Of a stretch of 64,000 nt of DNA, positions 16,723-25,491 are shown one piece after another (the first letter of the stretch is position 1; the number at the start of each line of letters is the position of its first letter). Origin of the DNA: Thermococcus nautili (GTDB taxonomy: Archaea > Methanobacteriota_B > Thermococci > Thermococcales > Thermococcaceae); assembly GCF_000585495.1 (NCBI RefSeq), contig NZ_CP007264.1, positions 1,426,001 through 1,490,000 on the forward strand, written 5' to 3'. Below the pieces are notes generated by a model. It was not told the DNA's origin. It was given only the letters and a program-made list of their open reading frames with translations, and ran no database searches. A program made the position numbers and the translations under genes.

Positions 16723-17883
16723 GAGGACTTTCTCCCACGTCTTCACGTCCTTGAGGCCGTGTCCGGTCGCAACTACAACCACGGTCTCGTCTTTGTCTAT
16801 TACTCCCTCCTCGCGCATTTTCTTGGCGAGTGCGAGGGCCGTTGCAGAGGACGGCTCTACGAATATCCCCTCCCTTCCGAGGAGCATGCCCGCCTCCGCC
16901 GTCTCCCTGTTGGTAACCGTGTCAAGGTGGCCGTCGCTTTCCCTCACGGCCCTTATCACGTTCTCGCCGTCGACCGGCTTCTTGACCGCTATGGCACTCG
17001 CTATCGTCGGAACCTTCTTCTGGACCTTCTCAATCGGCTTGCCCGTCTTCCATGCCCTCACTATCGCGTCGTAGCCCTCTATCTGGGCCCCGGCAATCCT
17101 CGGCAGGTCCTCAACGAGGCCGACTTTGTAGAACTCCTTAACTCCCTTCCAGATTGCCCTTAAGTGGGTTCCTGCTCCAATGGGAACGATAATCCAGTCA
17201 GGGACGTTGTAGCGGAGCTGGTCAAGGATTTCGAAGCCCGTCGTCTTCTGTCCCTCGACGCGGTAGTGGTAGTTGCCCGTCAGGTAGTAATCCTCCTCCA
17301 TCGCCTTCCTCTCGGCCTCCGCCAAAGCTTCGTCGTAGGTCTTTCCGAAGACCTCGACCTTTGCCCCGTACATTCTCGCTTGAGTGAGCTTCTCCCCAGG
17401 AGTTCCCTCCGGGACGACGATGGTAACCTCAAGCCCGGCTTTGGCGCCGTAGGCTGAAACGCTCGCCGCCATGTTGCCGGTTGAGGCCACTATAACCTTC
17501 CTCGCGTGGAATTCCAGGGCCTTGGTTATCTCGACGCTCGAACCCCTGTCCTTGAAGGCTCCCGTTGGGTTCTCGCCCTCGTATTTGACGTAGAGCTTTC
17601 CAAAACCTAGCTTCTCCTCAAGGCGTTTGAGCCTGTAAAGCCTCGTTCCGCCCTCGTTGAGCGTGACGATTCTCTTGAGGTTCGAAACCGGAAGGAACAT
17701 CCAGTACTTCCACACGTGCGGACTTTCTCTGAACCAGGGGTCGTCGTCCTCGATTAGGTTCGCTATGTCGTCGTAGTGGTAGGTAACGTCCAGCGGGGCG
17801 CCGCACTTTGGGCATTTGTAGAGCCCGGAAGCGAGCGGGTATTCGGCACCGCAGTGGGTACAAACTAGCTTGGCCTCGAACAT
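16702..17883 (-). CDS. thrC: Threonine synthase
   Basis: 393-residue PLP enzyme turning O-phosphohomoserine into threonine. An N-terminal zinc ribbon (CTHCG and CPKCG, residues 8-31) precedes the fold type II core. The PLP lysine lies in GAFKDRGSS (about residue 112), and the glycine-rich phosphate loop is VPIGAGTH. ATG 17883 follows GGTGGTTGAG; GTG 17892 is an upstream alternative. It overlaps tdk at the 3' end. Confidence 0.94.
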   Translation of the reverse strand: MFEAKLVCTHCGAEYPLASGLYKCPKCGAPLDVTYHYDDIANLIEDDDPWFRESPHVWKYWMFLPVSNLKRIVTLNEGGTRLYRLKRLEEKLGFGKLYVKYEGENPTGAFKDRGSSVEITKALEFHARKVIVASTGNMAASVSAYGAKAGLEVTIVVPEGTPGEKLTQARMYGAKVEVFGKTYDEALAEAERKAMEEDYYLTGNYHYRVEGQKTTGFEILDQLRYNVPDWIIVPIGAGTHLRAIWKGVKEFYKVGLVEDLPRIAGAQIEGYDAIVRAWKTGKPIEKVQKKVPTIASAIAVKKPVDGENVIRAVRESDGHLDTVTNRETAEAGMLLGREGIFVEPSSATALALAKKMREEGVIDKDETVVVVATGHGLKDVKTWEKVLSGDFVV

Positions 17884-17995
17884 CTCAACCACCTGGGTTT
17901 ACATAGGTGAAGGTGGGTTTTTAAATTCAGCTTTTAAACCGAAAAAGGTTTAAAGGCCATTTTCTAACTTCAGGTTAGGGAAAGGGGGTGAGAAC

Positions 17996-18589
17996 ATGGA
18001 ATCGGGCGAGATGGGAAAACTGCTCGACATACTCGGAAACGAAACCCGGAGGAGGATTCTCATCCTTCTCACCAAGAGACCGTACTTCGTCAGCGAGCTG
18101 AGTCAGGAACTCGGAGTCGGACAGAAGGCCGTCCTTGAGCACCTGAGAATCCTCGAAAAGGCCGGGCTCATCGAGGGCCGAACGGAGAAGATACCCAGGG
18201 GAAGGCCGAGGAAGTACTACACCATAAAGCGCGGTTTCAGGCTTGAGGTACTGCTTACTCCCTACACGTTCGGCACCGAGATGTACGAGCCAAAGAAGCC
18301 GAGGCAGACGGCAGAATACGCCCAGGCGAGACAGCTCATAAAATCAACCGAGCCGGTTGAGACGAAGATAAACGAACTCCTCCAGTTCCTCGGCGAGATA
18401 GAGAGGCGCGTTGACGAGGTTATGAGAACCAAGCAGGAGCTCGAAGAGGTCAGACTGCTCATAGAGACCTACATAGAGAACCTTCTCAGGAGGATAGCCC
18501 AGGAGAACGAGAGGGAATTCGAGAGGCTCATGCGCGAGTTCGGTCCGAGGCTTCCGAGGAAGATAGTGGAAGACCTGAACGACTTTTAG
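17996..18589 (+). CDS. ArsR-type winged-helix transcriptional regulator with coiled-coil tail
   Basis: 197 residues. The wHTH is plain: ILGNETRRRILILLTKRPYFVSELSQELG, then recognition helix QKAVLEHLRILEKAGLIE and the wing KIPRGRPRKYYTIKRG (residues 10-80). Residues 120-175 form a charged heptad-like helix, probably for dimerisation. No Cys pair is present, so it is not SurR. AAGGGGGTG precedes the ATG. Common across Thermococcales; its regulon is unknown to me. Confidence 0.85.
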   Translation: MESGEMGKLLDILGNETRRRILILLTKRPYFVSELSQELGVGQKAVLEHLRILEKAGLIEGRTEKIPRGRPRKYYTIKRGFRLEVLLTPYTFGTEMYEPKKPRQTAEYAQARQLIKSTEPVETKINELLQFLGEIERRVDEVMRTKQELEEVRLLIETYIENLLRRIAQENEREFERLMREFGPRLPRKIVEDLNDF

Positions 18590-18616
18590 GAAGCGGATAG
18601 AGAATAAAGAGGGCCG

Positions 18617-18820
18617 TTAAAGTATCTTGCCCTCTTCCTTCATCCTGACGAGCCTGGTTATGTAACCGGCAATCCTGTTTCTGATGGTCTTGCTCGTGAC
18701 GTTGGTGAGCTCCTGAACCATCTTCTTGTTGTGCTCGAAGTCCCTGGTGAACTTGTCCGGATACCTGTCAAAGAGCTCGCGAGCGGTCCTCTTGATGAAG
18801 GTCTGCTTTATGTTCCCCAT
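18617..18820 (-). CDS. rps17e: Ribosomal protein S17e
   Basis: 67-residue small-subunit protein found in archaea and eukaryotes: [20 protein letters not shown] at the start and [18 protein letters not shown] near the end. The open frame extends upstream, but the conserved N-terminus and GGTGATGG decide ATG 18820. Stands alone here rather than in a ribosomal operon. Confidence 0.95.
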   Translation of the reverse strand: MGNIKQTFIKRTARELFDRYPDKFTRDFEHNKKMVQELTNVTSKTIRNRIAGYITRLVRMKEEGKIL

Positions 18821-18936
18821 TTCCATCACCTCTAACCTGACCCTGTGGCCGTATCTCAAATCAAGGGCATCTTTTAAAAGTTTTCCCACACCGCCGGAAA
18901 CCCAAGGGTTTTATAGTGCCACGAAAAGCTCAACCC

Positions 18937-19362
18937 ATGCTGAGGGAGGTAATCCACTGCAGGGGACACGAGAACGTAAAAGCAACTCACCGCTCGACGC
19001 TCGAGATAACGACCGAGGACTTTCTAACGCCCCGGGGAGACTGCATAATCTGCGTTTCTGCCGACAAGGCCTTGAGCGACCTGAGCGAGGAGTTCAAGAG
19101 TGCCCTTAGGAGGGGCGCAAGGCTCCGCGTGGTCATACGCGCCGGAAACCTTTCCGATGAGCTCACCGCATACGGGAGTCCGGAGCTGAAGCTCGAAAGC
19201 CCGGTTTCGATGGTGATAAGGAAGAGTGACTACATAGACGCCAGAACCCTCGCGATAAAAGCTACTAAGTCCGCGAAGGACATAAAGCGGGAGCTCGTCG
19301 AGCTCCTCAGGAACCCCGAAACCATTGTCACGGTCGAGCTCGTAATCGAGGAAAAAGCTTAA
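18937..19362 (+). CDS. DUF371 family protein
   Basis: 141 residues, opening MLREVIHCRGHENVKATHRSTLE, the family's conserved RGHxNVxATHxTTxE block, followed by DCIICVSADKALSDL. A beta-rich archaeal family with no known biochemistry; the conserved His and Thr residues at residues 11-20 suggest a binding site. ATG 18937 has no ribosome binding site and a TATA-like TTTTATAG about 24 bases upstream, so the mRNA may be leaderless. Confidence 0.8.
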   Translation: MLREVIHCRGHENVKATHRSTLEITTEDFLTPRGDCIICVSADKALSDLSEEFKSALRRGARLRVVIRAGNLSDELTAYGSPELKLESPVSMVIRKSDYIDARTLAIKATKSAKDIKRELVELLRNPETIVTVELVIEEKA

Positions 19363-19398
19363 AAGCTCCAACTCTTTTATTTACTTGAGGTGAAGAAA

Positions 19399-20067
19399 AT
19401 GCTCGAGGGCTACTACATAGTCGAGAACACCGGAGTCGTTCCGGCCGAGAGGAGGTTCAAGTTCAAGGACCTGAAGGCGTGGGGCTACGACCTGCACCTT
19501 GGAACGATAGATGGAAAGGAGGCCTACTTCGTCTCAAGAACGGGAACCCACGAGGAGGGCGAGACCTACACGCAGGACGGCAGGGAGTACCACATCAGCG
19601 AAACTCAGAGGGAGATACCGAAGAACGCGAGGTTGCTTGCGAGAATCGTCATAGAGCGCGGTCAGCCCTACCTTGAGTTCTGGCTCGATACGGAGGAAGC
19701 CAACTACCCGCTCGCCAAGGAGGACCCGAGGCTAATCCTGCACCGCTTCTGGACGGCCAAGAAGTTCAACCAGCTCGAGAAGCACGTCGGGAGCGTCGGC
19801 CTGACCACGGACTTCTTCAAGGACAACGTCTTCGTGAAGAGCCTTCCGCTGCCCTTCGAGGAGTACCCGCCGAAGGTGAGGAGGGTTCTGAGGGAGGTCA
19901 GAGACGTTCACAGGGATTTGACCGGCTTCGGAAGGTTCGTCTTCCAGTACTACGGCGAGGAAGAAGAGACCCACAACTACCGCCTCTGGTGGCTCCTGCC
20001 GACGATACACCTCTTCGACGTCGAGGTCTCGAACGAGGTTGACAAGATTCTGGCGATGCTGGATTGA
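19399..20067 (+). CDS. Conserved hypothetical protein
   Basis: 222 residues, not recognised. It is soluble, with the N-terminal half rich in beta strands (GYYIVENTGVVPAERRFKF, YDLHLGTIDGKEAYFVSR) and a helical C-terminal half with many aromatic residues (NYRLWWLLPTIHLFDVEV). No catalytic motif stands out. GAGGTGA precedes ATG 19399; the in-frame GTG 19390 overlaps it. It follows the DUF371 gene by 36 bases and converges on the glycosyltransferase with a 7-base gap. Confidence 0.65.
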   Translation: MLEGYYIVENTGVVPAERRFKFKDLKAWGYDLHLGTIDGKEAYFVSRTGTHEEGETYTQDGREYHISETQREIPKNARLLARIVIERGQPYLEFWLDTEEANYPLAKEDPRLILHRFWTAKKFNQLEKHVGSVGLTTDFFKDNVFVKSLPLPFEEYPPKVRRVLREVRDVHRDLTGFGRFVFQYYGEEEETHNYRLWWLLPTIHLFDVEVSNEVDKILAMLD

Positions 20068-20074
20068 GGCGTGA

Positions 20075-21229
20075 TTAGGCCTCTCCATTTTTCCACAGCT
20101 CAAGGAGGTAGTCCTTCTCCTCCATGAAGACCTTTGCGCGCTCCCTTACGAGCTTCTCGGCTTCTTCCGTGCTCGCGTCCAGCGTCCTCCTCACGAAGTC
20201 CGCAGTCTTGGCGAAGTAAAGCGGTATCAGCGGCTCGGCTTCGCCCATAATCCCCTTCCTGTAGGCAGCGGCGCCCTCGTAGAGGACGTGGCTCCAGAGC
20301 CTGTCGTCGAAGTCGAAGTCCCTCAGAGCCCCTCTCACGGCCTCAAATGTTCCCGGCCTCAGGACCCTTTTGAGAACCCTCTCGTATTGTGAGAAGAGCT
20401 CTCTCGCCTTTCTCTCAAGGAGCTCAAGGGTGACGTTGACAGGCTCAGGCTCGCCACCTCTGAAGTCGCCAAAAACCGGAACGGGCTCGATTTTCCTGAC
20501 GTTCATCCAAACGTCCTCGTACCTCCCCATCAGCATGAAGAGAGTCCCGACGACCTGGTTGAACATCGGGCCGAGCGACTGTGCGGGGTCCTTGGGGTCG
20601 TGAACCTTGACTCCGAGGGGGGCCTGAACGATTCTCAGCCCGTTCGCTATCGCCGTAGTTGTCAGGAATATGTCTATCCCAAAGCGCGCAACGTGGGTGT
20701 TCCAGACGTCTTCGGAGAGGCAGAGCTCCATCAGCTTCCTCCCGAGCCCGAAGTCGCCGCCGATGGGCTGCCTGACGTCCCTGCCGTAGAGGGAAACGGT
20801 CATCGGGTAGGCTATGCCGTTGGTTATAGTCCCGTCCCACTTGTGCCTCAGGTAGAGCGGCGCGACGAAGTCGTAGCCCCTCCCAATGGGTTCAGCCAGG
20901 AGGCGAATCCACTCCGGCGTTATGCTCCTCAGGTCGCTGTCAACAAGGACCAAAACGTCAGCGTCCCTTCCCAGGGCAAACTCCATCAGCTCCTTCACAG
21001 CGCTCCCCTTGCCCGGAATCGGCCAGCGGTAGGTGAAGCTGTGAACCTCCACCCCCTCCGGAACCTCCGTGCCCATGACCACCTCCCAGGTCCCGTCGGT
21101 GCTCCCGCCGTCCGCGTTTACGATGATGCCCCCGCCGAAGTACCTCGCAAGGCCCTCCGCGGCCTGCCTCACCACAAAACCTATCGTCCCGGCGTTGTTG
21201 TAGCTCGGGATTCCGACGACGACCCTCAT
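20075..21229 (-). CDS. GT-A glycosyltransferase, similar in layout to mannosylglycerate / glucosyl-phosphoglycerate synthases
   Basis: 384 residues. N-terminal GT-A domain: VVVGIPSYNNAGTIGFVV, NADGGSTDGTW, IPGKGSAVKELMEFAL and the metal-binding DSDLRSITPEWI (about residues 98-110), then QPIGGDFGLGRKL and a conserved RFGIDIFLTTTAI. The order PGKG-DxD-GGE/DF-GID followed by a helical C-terminal domain is that of GT78/GT81 enzymes, which transfer a sugar to D-glycerate or 3-phosphoglycerate to make compatible solutes. Glycerate kinase lies 2 kb away in a divergent operon. Acceptor and donor are inferred; a generic family 2 glycosyltransferase is the safe call. Confidence 0.72.
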   Translation of the reverse strand: MRVVVGIPSYNNAGTIGFVVRQAAEGLARYFGGGIIVNADGGSTDGTWEVVMGTEVPEGVEVHSFTYRWPIPGKGSAVKELMEFALGRDADVLVLVDSDLRSITPEWIRLLAEPIGRGYDFVAPLYLRHKWDGTITNGIAYPMTVSLYGRDVRQPIGGDFGLGRKLMELCLSEDVWNTHVARFGIDIFLTTTAIANGLRIVQAPLGVKVHDPKDPAQSLGPMFNQVVGTLFMLMGRYEDVWMNVRKIEPVPVFGDFRGGEPEPVNVTLELLERKARELFSQYERVLKRVLRPGTFEAVRGALRDFDFDDRLWSHVLYEGAAAYRKGIMGEAEPLIPLYFAKTADFVRRTLDASTEEAEKLVRERAKVFMEEKDYLLELWKNGEA

Positions 21230-21294
21230 CGCGACCCCCTTGAAAATTATTCGGGCAAGGGTTAAATAGCTTTCGCGCCGAGTTAATAAAGGTG

Positions 21295-22311
21295 ATGACC
21301 TTGCTGAAGGTCGGCGTGGTGGGGTGCGGCAACATATTCAACCTCGCCCACAGGGACGCGCTGAAGGTTCTCCAACGCGAGGGGCTCATTGACGTCGTCG
21401 GCTGTTTCGACCTCGTGAGGGAGAGGGCTGAGGAAGGAGCGAGGGCCCTCAACGCCAGAGCCTTTGAAGGCCTCGACGAGCTGATAGGCGAGGTAGATGT
21501 CGTCGAGATTCTCACGCCGACCCACACGCACGCCGAACTGGCAGTTAAGGCCCTGAAGGCCGGCAGGCACGTGATTGTCGAGAAGCCGATAGCGCTCACG
21601 GTTGAGGAAGGCGAGCGAATGATTGGGGAAGCCATGAAAAGGGGCCTTCACCTGCTCGTGGGCCACGTCAGACGCTTTGACAAGCGCTGGATGAGCATGA
21701 AGGATGTCATAAGGAAGCGCAACATCCTGCCGACCCACGTCAGGAAGGTGGAGGTTCAGAACCTCCCGTTTCCAGCGGACTACTGGTACTGGGACGAGCG
21801 GAAGAGCGGCGGGGTCGCGCTCGACCTCGGCGTCCACGTGACGGACTTCCTGCGCTGGTTCCTTGATGCGGAACCGGTGAGGGTTTACGCGGTCGGGAAG
21901 GCGATAAAGGAGGAGGCGAGGAGGAACGGCACCTTTGACCACTTCGTCATGATGATTGAATTTGAGGGAGGGAAGACGGGCATAGGCGAGGTCAGCTGGG
22001 CCTACCCGTATCCCTCGCGCTACGGCGTCTTCTACCACCACGTGGACGTGATTGGAAGGAACGGGAGGATAAGGTACACACCCCTCGACACCCCCGTCGT
22101 CGGGGTCGCGAAGGCCAGCTTCGAGATGCCCCGCTTCTCCCCGCTCCTCTCGACGTTTCCCGACGCGTTCGAGCGCGAGCTGGAGCACTTCTTCAGGGTG
22201 ATAGCCGGTGAGGAAGAGGCAGTTGTAACGGCAGAAGACGCCCTGATTGCCCTCAGGATTGCAGAGAAAGCAAGGGAGAGCGCGAGAACCGGGGAGGTGG
22301 TGGAGGTATGA
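21295..22311 (+). CDS. Gfo/Idh/MocA-family oxidoreductase 1
   Basis: 338 residues. NAD(P)-binding Rossmann motif VGVVGCGNIFNLAHRDAL at the N-terminus, the EKPIALTVEEGERM block (EKP motif near residue 95) and the active-site-like GGVALDLGVHVTDFLRWF. Family members oxidise or reduce sugars and inositols at a carbinol carbon. Start could also be TTG 21301, which is better spaced from GGTGA at 21291. First gene of a three-gene operon, coupled by ATGA overlaps to a paralogue and glycerate kinase. Confidence 0.87.
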   Translation: MTLLKVGVVGCGNIFNLAHRDALKVLQREGLIDVVGCFDLVRERAEEGARALNARAFEGLDELIGEVDVVEILTPTHTHAELAVKALKAGRHVIVEKPIALTVEEGERMIGEAMKRGLHLLVGHVRRFDKRWMSMKDVIRKRNILPTHVRKVEVQNLPFPADYWYWDERKSGGVALDLGVHVTDFLRWFLDAEPVRVYAVGKAIKEEARRNGTFDHFVMMIEFEGGKTGIGEVSWAYPYPSRYGVFYHHVDVIGRNGRIRYTPLDTPVVGVAKASFEMPRFSPLLSTFPDAFERELEHFFRVIAGEEEAVVTAEDALIALRIAEKARESARTGEVVEV

Positions 22312-23318
22312 GACTGAAGTTTGGGGTGATAAGCTACGCCCATCCCCATGCCCTCCGCTACGCCCCGGCCATAGCGGGCGGGAGGTTCACGGAGCTCGTT
22401 GCCGTCTCCGGGGACGGCCCGAACTCGGACGTCGCCCAGGCCGAGGCGAAAAAGTACGGGGCGCGCTTTTACAGGAGCTACGAGGAGCTGCTGAGGGACG
22501 ATGAGGTCGAGGCCGTCTACATAGCCTCAGAATCCTTCAGGCACGCGGGGATGGCGATAAGGGCCATGGAAGAGGGGAAGCACGTCCTCCTCGAAAAGCC
22601 GATAGCCCTGAGCCTCAGAGAGGCAGACGAGGTAATCAGGACCGCGAGAAGGGCGGGGGTAAAGCTCATGCTGCCCTTCAACCCGCGCTTCACTGAGCCC
22701 CTTCGGAAGGCCAAGGAGCTCCTTGATGCTGGAGAAATCGGACCCCTCGAGTACGTTCACGCGATTTCCGAGAACGTAAAGCCCCCGATATTCATCCAGG
22801 GGCTGGACATGAGCTGGTTCCTCGACAAGAGCAGGGCCGGCGGCGGTGGCTTCATGGACACGGCCCCCCACGGCGTTGATTCCCTCATCTGGCTGACCGG
22901 CAGGGCTCCGAAGAGGGTCTACGCGGACATAGGGAGCAAGGTCTACGGCTTCCCAGTCGACGACATAGGGACGGCAATACTTGAATTCGATGACGTCTTG
23001 GCCGTCCTCACCGCTGGCTGGGGCAATCCAAAGGGCTACTCCTACGGAATCGAGATGAAGTACTACCTCGTCGGCAGGGAGGGCTTCCTCGACGTGAGAA
23101 CCGCCTACCCGGACTTCACCGTCTACCAGGACAGGGCCGAGAAAATCTACTGGGACAGGCCGGACGTGAGGGGAATCGTCGAGTCCTTCGCGAGGGCTGT
23201 CCTCAACGATGAACCCGTCCCGATAGACGGCGAAACCGGAAAGCTCAACCTCGCGGTAATACTCGCGGCATACGAGTCCTCCGAGAGGAAGAGACCCGTG
23301 ACGGTGAAGCTCCGATGA
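22308..23318 (+). CDS. Gfo/Idh/MocA-family oxidoreductase 2
   Basis: 336 residues, a paralogue of the preceding gene: EKPIALSLREADEVI at about residues 97-111 and GGGGFMDTAPHGVDSLIWL at about 184-202. The nucleotide-binding loop is diverged (ISYAHPHALRY in place of GxGxxG), so cofactor use may differ from the first paralogue. Starts at ATG 22308 within the stop of the previous gene and ends in ATGA overlap with glycerate kinase. Two linked Gfo/Idh enzymes plus a kinase suggest a route feeding sugar acid or inositol carbon into glycerate; this is inference. Confidence 0.85.
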   Translation: MRLKFGVISYAHPHALRYAPAIAGGRFTELVAVSGDGPNSDVAQAEAKKYGARFYRSYEELLRDDEVEAVYIASESFRHAGMAIRAMEEGKHVLLEKPIALSLREADEVIRTARRAGVKLMLPFNPRFTEPLRKAKELLDAGEIGPLEYVHAISENVKPPIFIQGLDMSWFLDKSRAGGGGFMDTAPHGVDSLIWLTGRAPKRVYADIGSKVYGFPVDDIGTAILEFDDVLAVLTAGWGNPKGYSYGIEMKYYLVGREGFLDVRTAYPDFTVYQDRAEKIYWDRPDVRGIVESFARAVLNDEPVPIDGETGKLNLAVILAAYESSERKRPVTVKLR

Positions 23319-24625
23319 TTGAGGAACTAATTCAGGAAGCCATAAGGGCCGGTGACCCTTACGGAGCCCTCAAAGGGGCGCTACACTACGGAGAGGGAAG
23401 ACTCGCAGTTTTGGGCAGGGAATTCAGGGTGGGGGGCAGGGTTTACGTCCTCGCCATCGGAAAGGCCTCCTGCCGGATGGCGAGGGCGGTCTTTGAGACC
23501 CTACCTCGTGAGCTGGTTGGAGACGCGCTGATAGTTACGAAGCACGGCTACGCTATGGACTGCGATGGAATTGAAGCGAGGATAATCGAGGCGGGTCACC
23601 CGATTCCGGACGAGAACTCCCTCCTCGCCGGAAAGCTGGGCCTTGAGCTCGCGGAGAAGGTTGGCAGAGACGACATCCTTCTCACCCTCATCTCAGGAGG
23701 CGGGAGCGCGCTCTTCGTTTATCCCGCTGAGGGGATAAGCCTCGAAGACCTCATCAGGACGAACGAGCTCCTACTTAGGAGCGGGGCGACGATAAGGGAA
23801 ATCAACACCGTCAGAAAGCATCTGTCAAGGGTCAAGGGCGGAAGGCTTGCGAAGGCCGTGAAGGGAACTGTGGTAAGCCTAATCGTCTCGGACGTCGTTG
23901 GCGACGACCTCAGCTCAATAGCATCCGGAATAACCTCCCCAGACCCGACAACTTACCGCGACGCCTACGAAGTCCTCGTGAGGCGCGGAATCTGGGACAG
24001 AGTCCCGGAGAGCGTGAGAAGAGTCATTGAGCGGGGCATGCGCGGGGAAATCGAGGAGACGCCGAAGGAACTCGGCAACGTCCACAACTTCATAATCGCG
24101 GGCAACTCAAAGGCGTGCGAGGCCGTGGCGAGGAAAGCTGAAGAGCTCGGCTTCAACTCGGCGGTGATGACGACGACGCTTGAGGGCGAAGCTAAGGAGG
24201 TCGCTTTGGCGGTCGGCTCGATAATAGAGGAAGTAGCAAAGCGGGACAGGCCCGTTAAAAAGCCCGCCGTCCTCGTCTTCGGGGGCGAGTGGACGGTGAC
24301 CGTTGGAGACGCGAAGGGCCTCGGCGGGCCCAACCAGGAGTTCGCGCTGAGCATCGCCCGGAAAATAGCGGGGCTCAACGTTACCGTTGCGGCCTTCGAC
24401 ACCGACGGGACGGACGGGCCAACAGACGCGGCGGGAGGAATCGTGGACGGGGAAACGCTGAGGAGGCTCGAGGAAGCTGGTGTTGACGTGGAGGAGGCCC
24501 TCAGGAATCACGACAGTTATCACGCCCTCGAAAGGGCCGGCGCGCTTCTCAAGACCGGCCCAACCGGGACGAATGTGAACTCGATGGTCATAGCGGTTGT
24601 TGGAGACCGCGGCGACGCCCTTTGA
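23315..24625 (+). CDS. gck: Glycerate 2-kinase (MOFRL family)
   Basis: 436 residues, full length for the archaeal GckA family, which makes 2-phosphoglycerate from D-glycerate and ATP. N-terminal Rossmann-like domain with AIGKASCRMA, LISGGGSALFVYPAEGI and RKHLSRVKGGRLAK (about residues 125-190); C-terminal MOFRL block with GGPNQEFALSIA and FDTDGTDGPTDAAGG near residues 345-380. Last gene of the operon. Its 3' end overlaps the convergent membrane-protein gene by 38 bases. Confidence 0.93.
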   Translation: MIEELIQEAIRAGDPYGALKGALHYGEGRLAVLGREFRVGGRVYVLAIGKASCRMARAVFETLPRELVGDALIVTKHGYAMDCDGIEARIIEAGHPIPDENSLLAGKLGLELAEKVGRDDILLTLISGGGSALFVYPAEGISLEDLIRTNELLLRSGATIREINTVRKHLSRVKGGRLAKAVKGTVVSLIVSDVVGDDLSSIASGITSPDPTTYRDAYEVLVRRGIWDRVPESVRRVIERGMRGEIEETPKELGNVHNFIIAGNSKACEAVARKAEELGFNSAVMTTTLEGEAKEVALAVGSIIEEVAKRDRPVKKPAVLVFGGEWTVTVGDAKGLGGPNQEFALSIARKIAGLNVTVAAFDTDGTDGPTDAAGGIVDGETLRRLEEAGVDVEEALRNHDSYHALERAGALLKTGPTGTNVNSMVIAVVGDRGDAL

Positions 24626-25298
24626 GACGGAGGTATTCCTCCACAAGGGCCCCTATGAGCAGAACGCTCATAAACACTGCCTTTCCTGGGTTTTCCTGAC
24701 CCTTGTATGCTCTGTAGAGGGTCAGCCCAACACCGACCACGAGGAACCACATCCCTATGAGAATCTCCCTCATTAGGAATGCGCGCCGTCCTCTTGAGAG
24801 AACCCTTACCTCAGAACTTTCCCTCAGGACAATCCGCTCGTCACCGGGCACGAACTCCAGCAGGGTTATCGGAACAACCGCCAGCAAAAGGTAGGGAAGA
24901 AACCACAAGAGAAGGAGGTACAAAAAGACCAGGTAAAGCACCCGCGCAAGGTTTATGTCACTGCTCCGCTGAAGTGAAAGGAACTTCCTCAACGGGTCGA
25001 GGAGGTGAAGTCCGACCCTTCTCGCCACGGCCTTTCTCTTTCCTTCAAACCTGGCGACGAGGTTGCCGAGAAAGGGAAGCTTCAGAGGGACTGTGGAGGC
25101 GAGAAGGAAGCTCTCCCCCTCGAAGTCCACCAGATAAAAGTGCCCCTCGTAGCGCTCCCGGATAAAGTCCGGCGCAAGGCCCCATATCTCCCTGTTAGTA
25201 CCTTTAACCCAGTACACGAATGTGTTCTCCCCAAGAAACTTTTCGAGCTTTTCGGGACTTCCTTCAACGACTACTACGCGCTCAAACGTTACTCGCAT
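24588..25298 (-). CDS. Conserved membrane protein, unknown
   Basis: 236 residues. N-terminal 120 residues are soluble (VVVVEGSPEKLEKFLGENTF...), then four hydrophobic segments: two in LYLVFLYLLLLWFLPYLLLAVVPITLLEF, one in EILIGMWFLVVGVGLTLYRAY and one in AVFMSVLLIGALVEEYL, ending in a basic tail. I do not recognise the family. Monocistronic, start ATG 25298 close to a TATA-like region shared divergently with the disrupted kinase-like gene. Confidence 0.65.
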   Translation of the reverse strand: MRVTFERVVVVEGSPEKLEKFLGENTFVYWVKGTNREIWGLAPDFIRERYEGHFYLVDFEGESFLLASTVPLKLPFLGNLVARFEGKRKAVARRVGLHLLDPLRKFLSLQRSSDINLARVLYLVFLYLLLLWFLPYLLLAVVPITLLEFVPGDERIVLRESSEVRVLSRGRRAFLMREILIGMWFLVVGVGLTLYRAYKGQENPGKAVFMSVLLIGALVEEYLRLKGRRRGLQQPL

Positions 25299-25491
25299 GT
25301 GTGTCGGTTTGATTATTCCTTTTTATAGTTAACGCTCGGCGGGAAAAACCGATAAATACTCCAATCCCGATGATTTTAGGGTGCAATCAATGGGCTTGAG
25401 CAGAAGGGAGCTGATAAGAAAGCTCTGGCACGTTTCGCCCGGAATCCTTGGGGCACCGATAATACTCTTCACGCCAAGATGGGCACTTTAC

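Noticed and set aside
17996-18589. The ArsR-type regulator as SurR
   Set aside because: It lacks the CxxC redox pair and the SurR C-terminal domain; SurR is presumably elsewhere.
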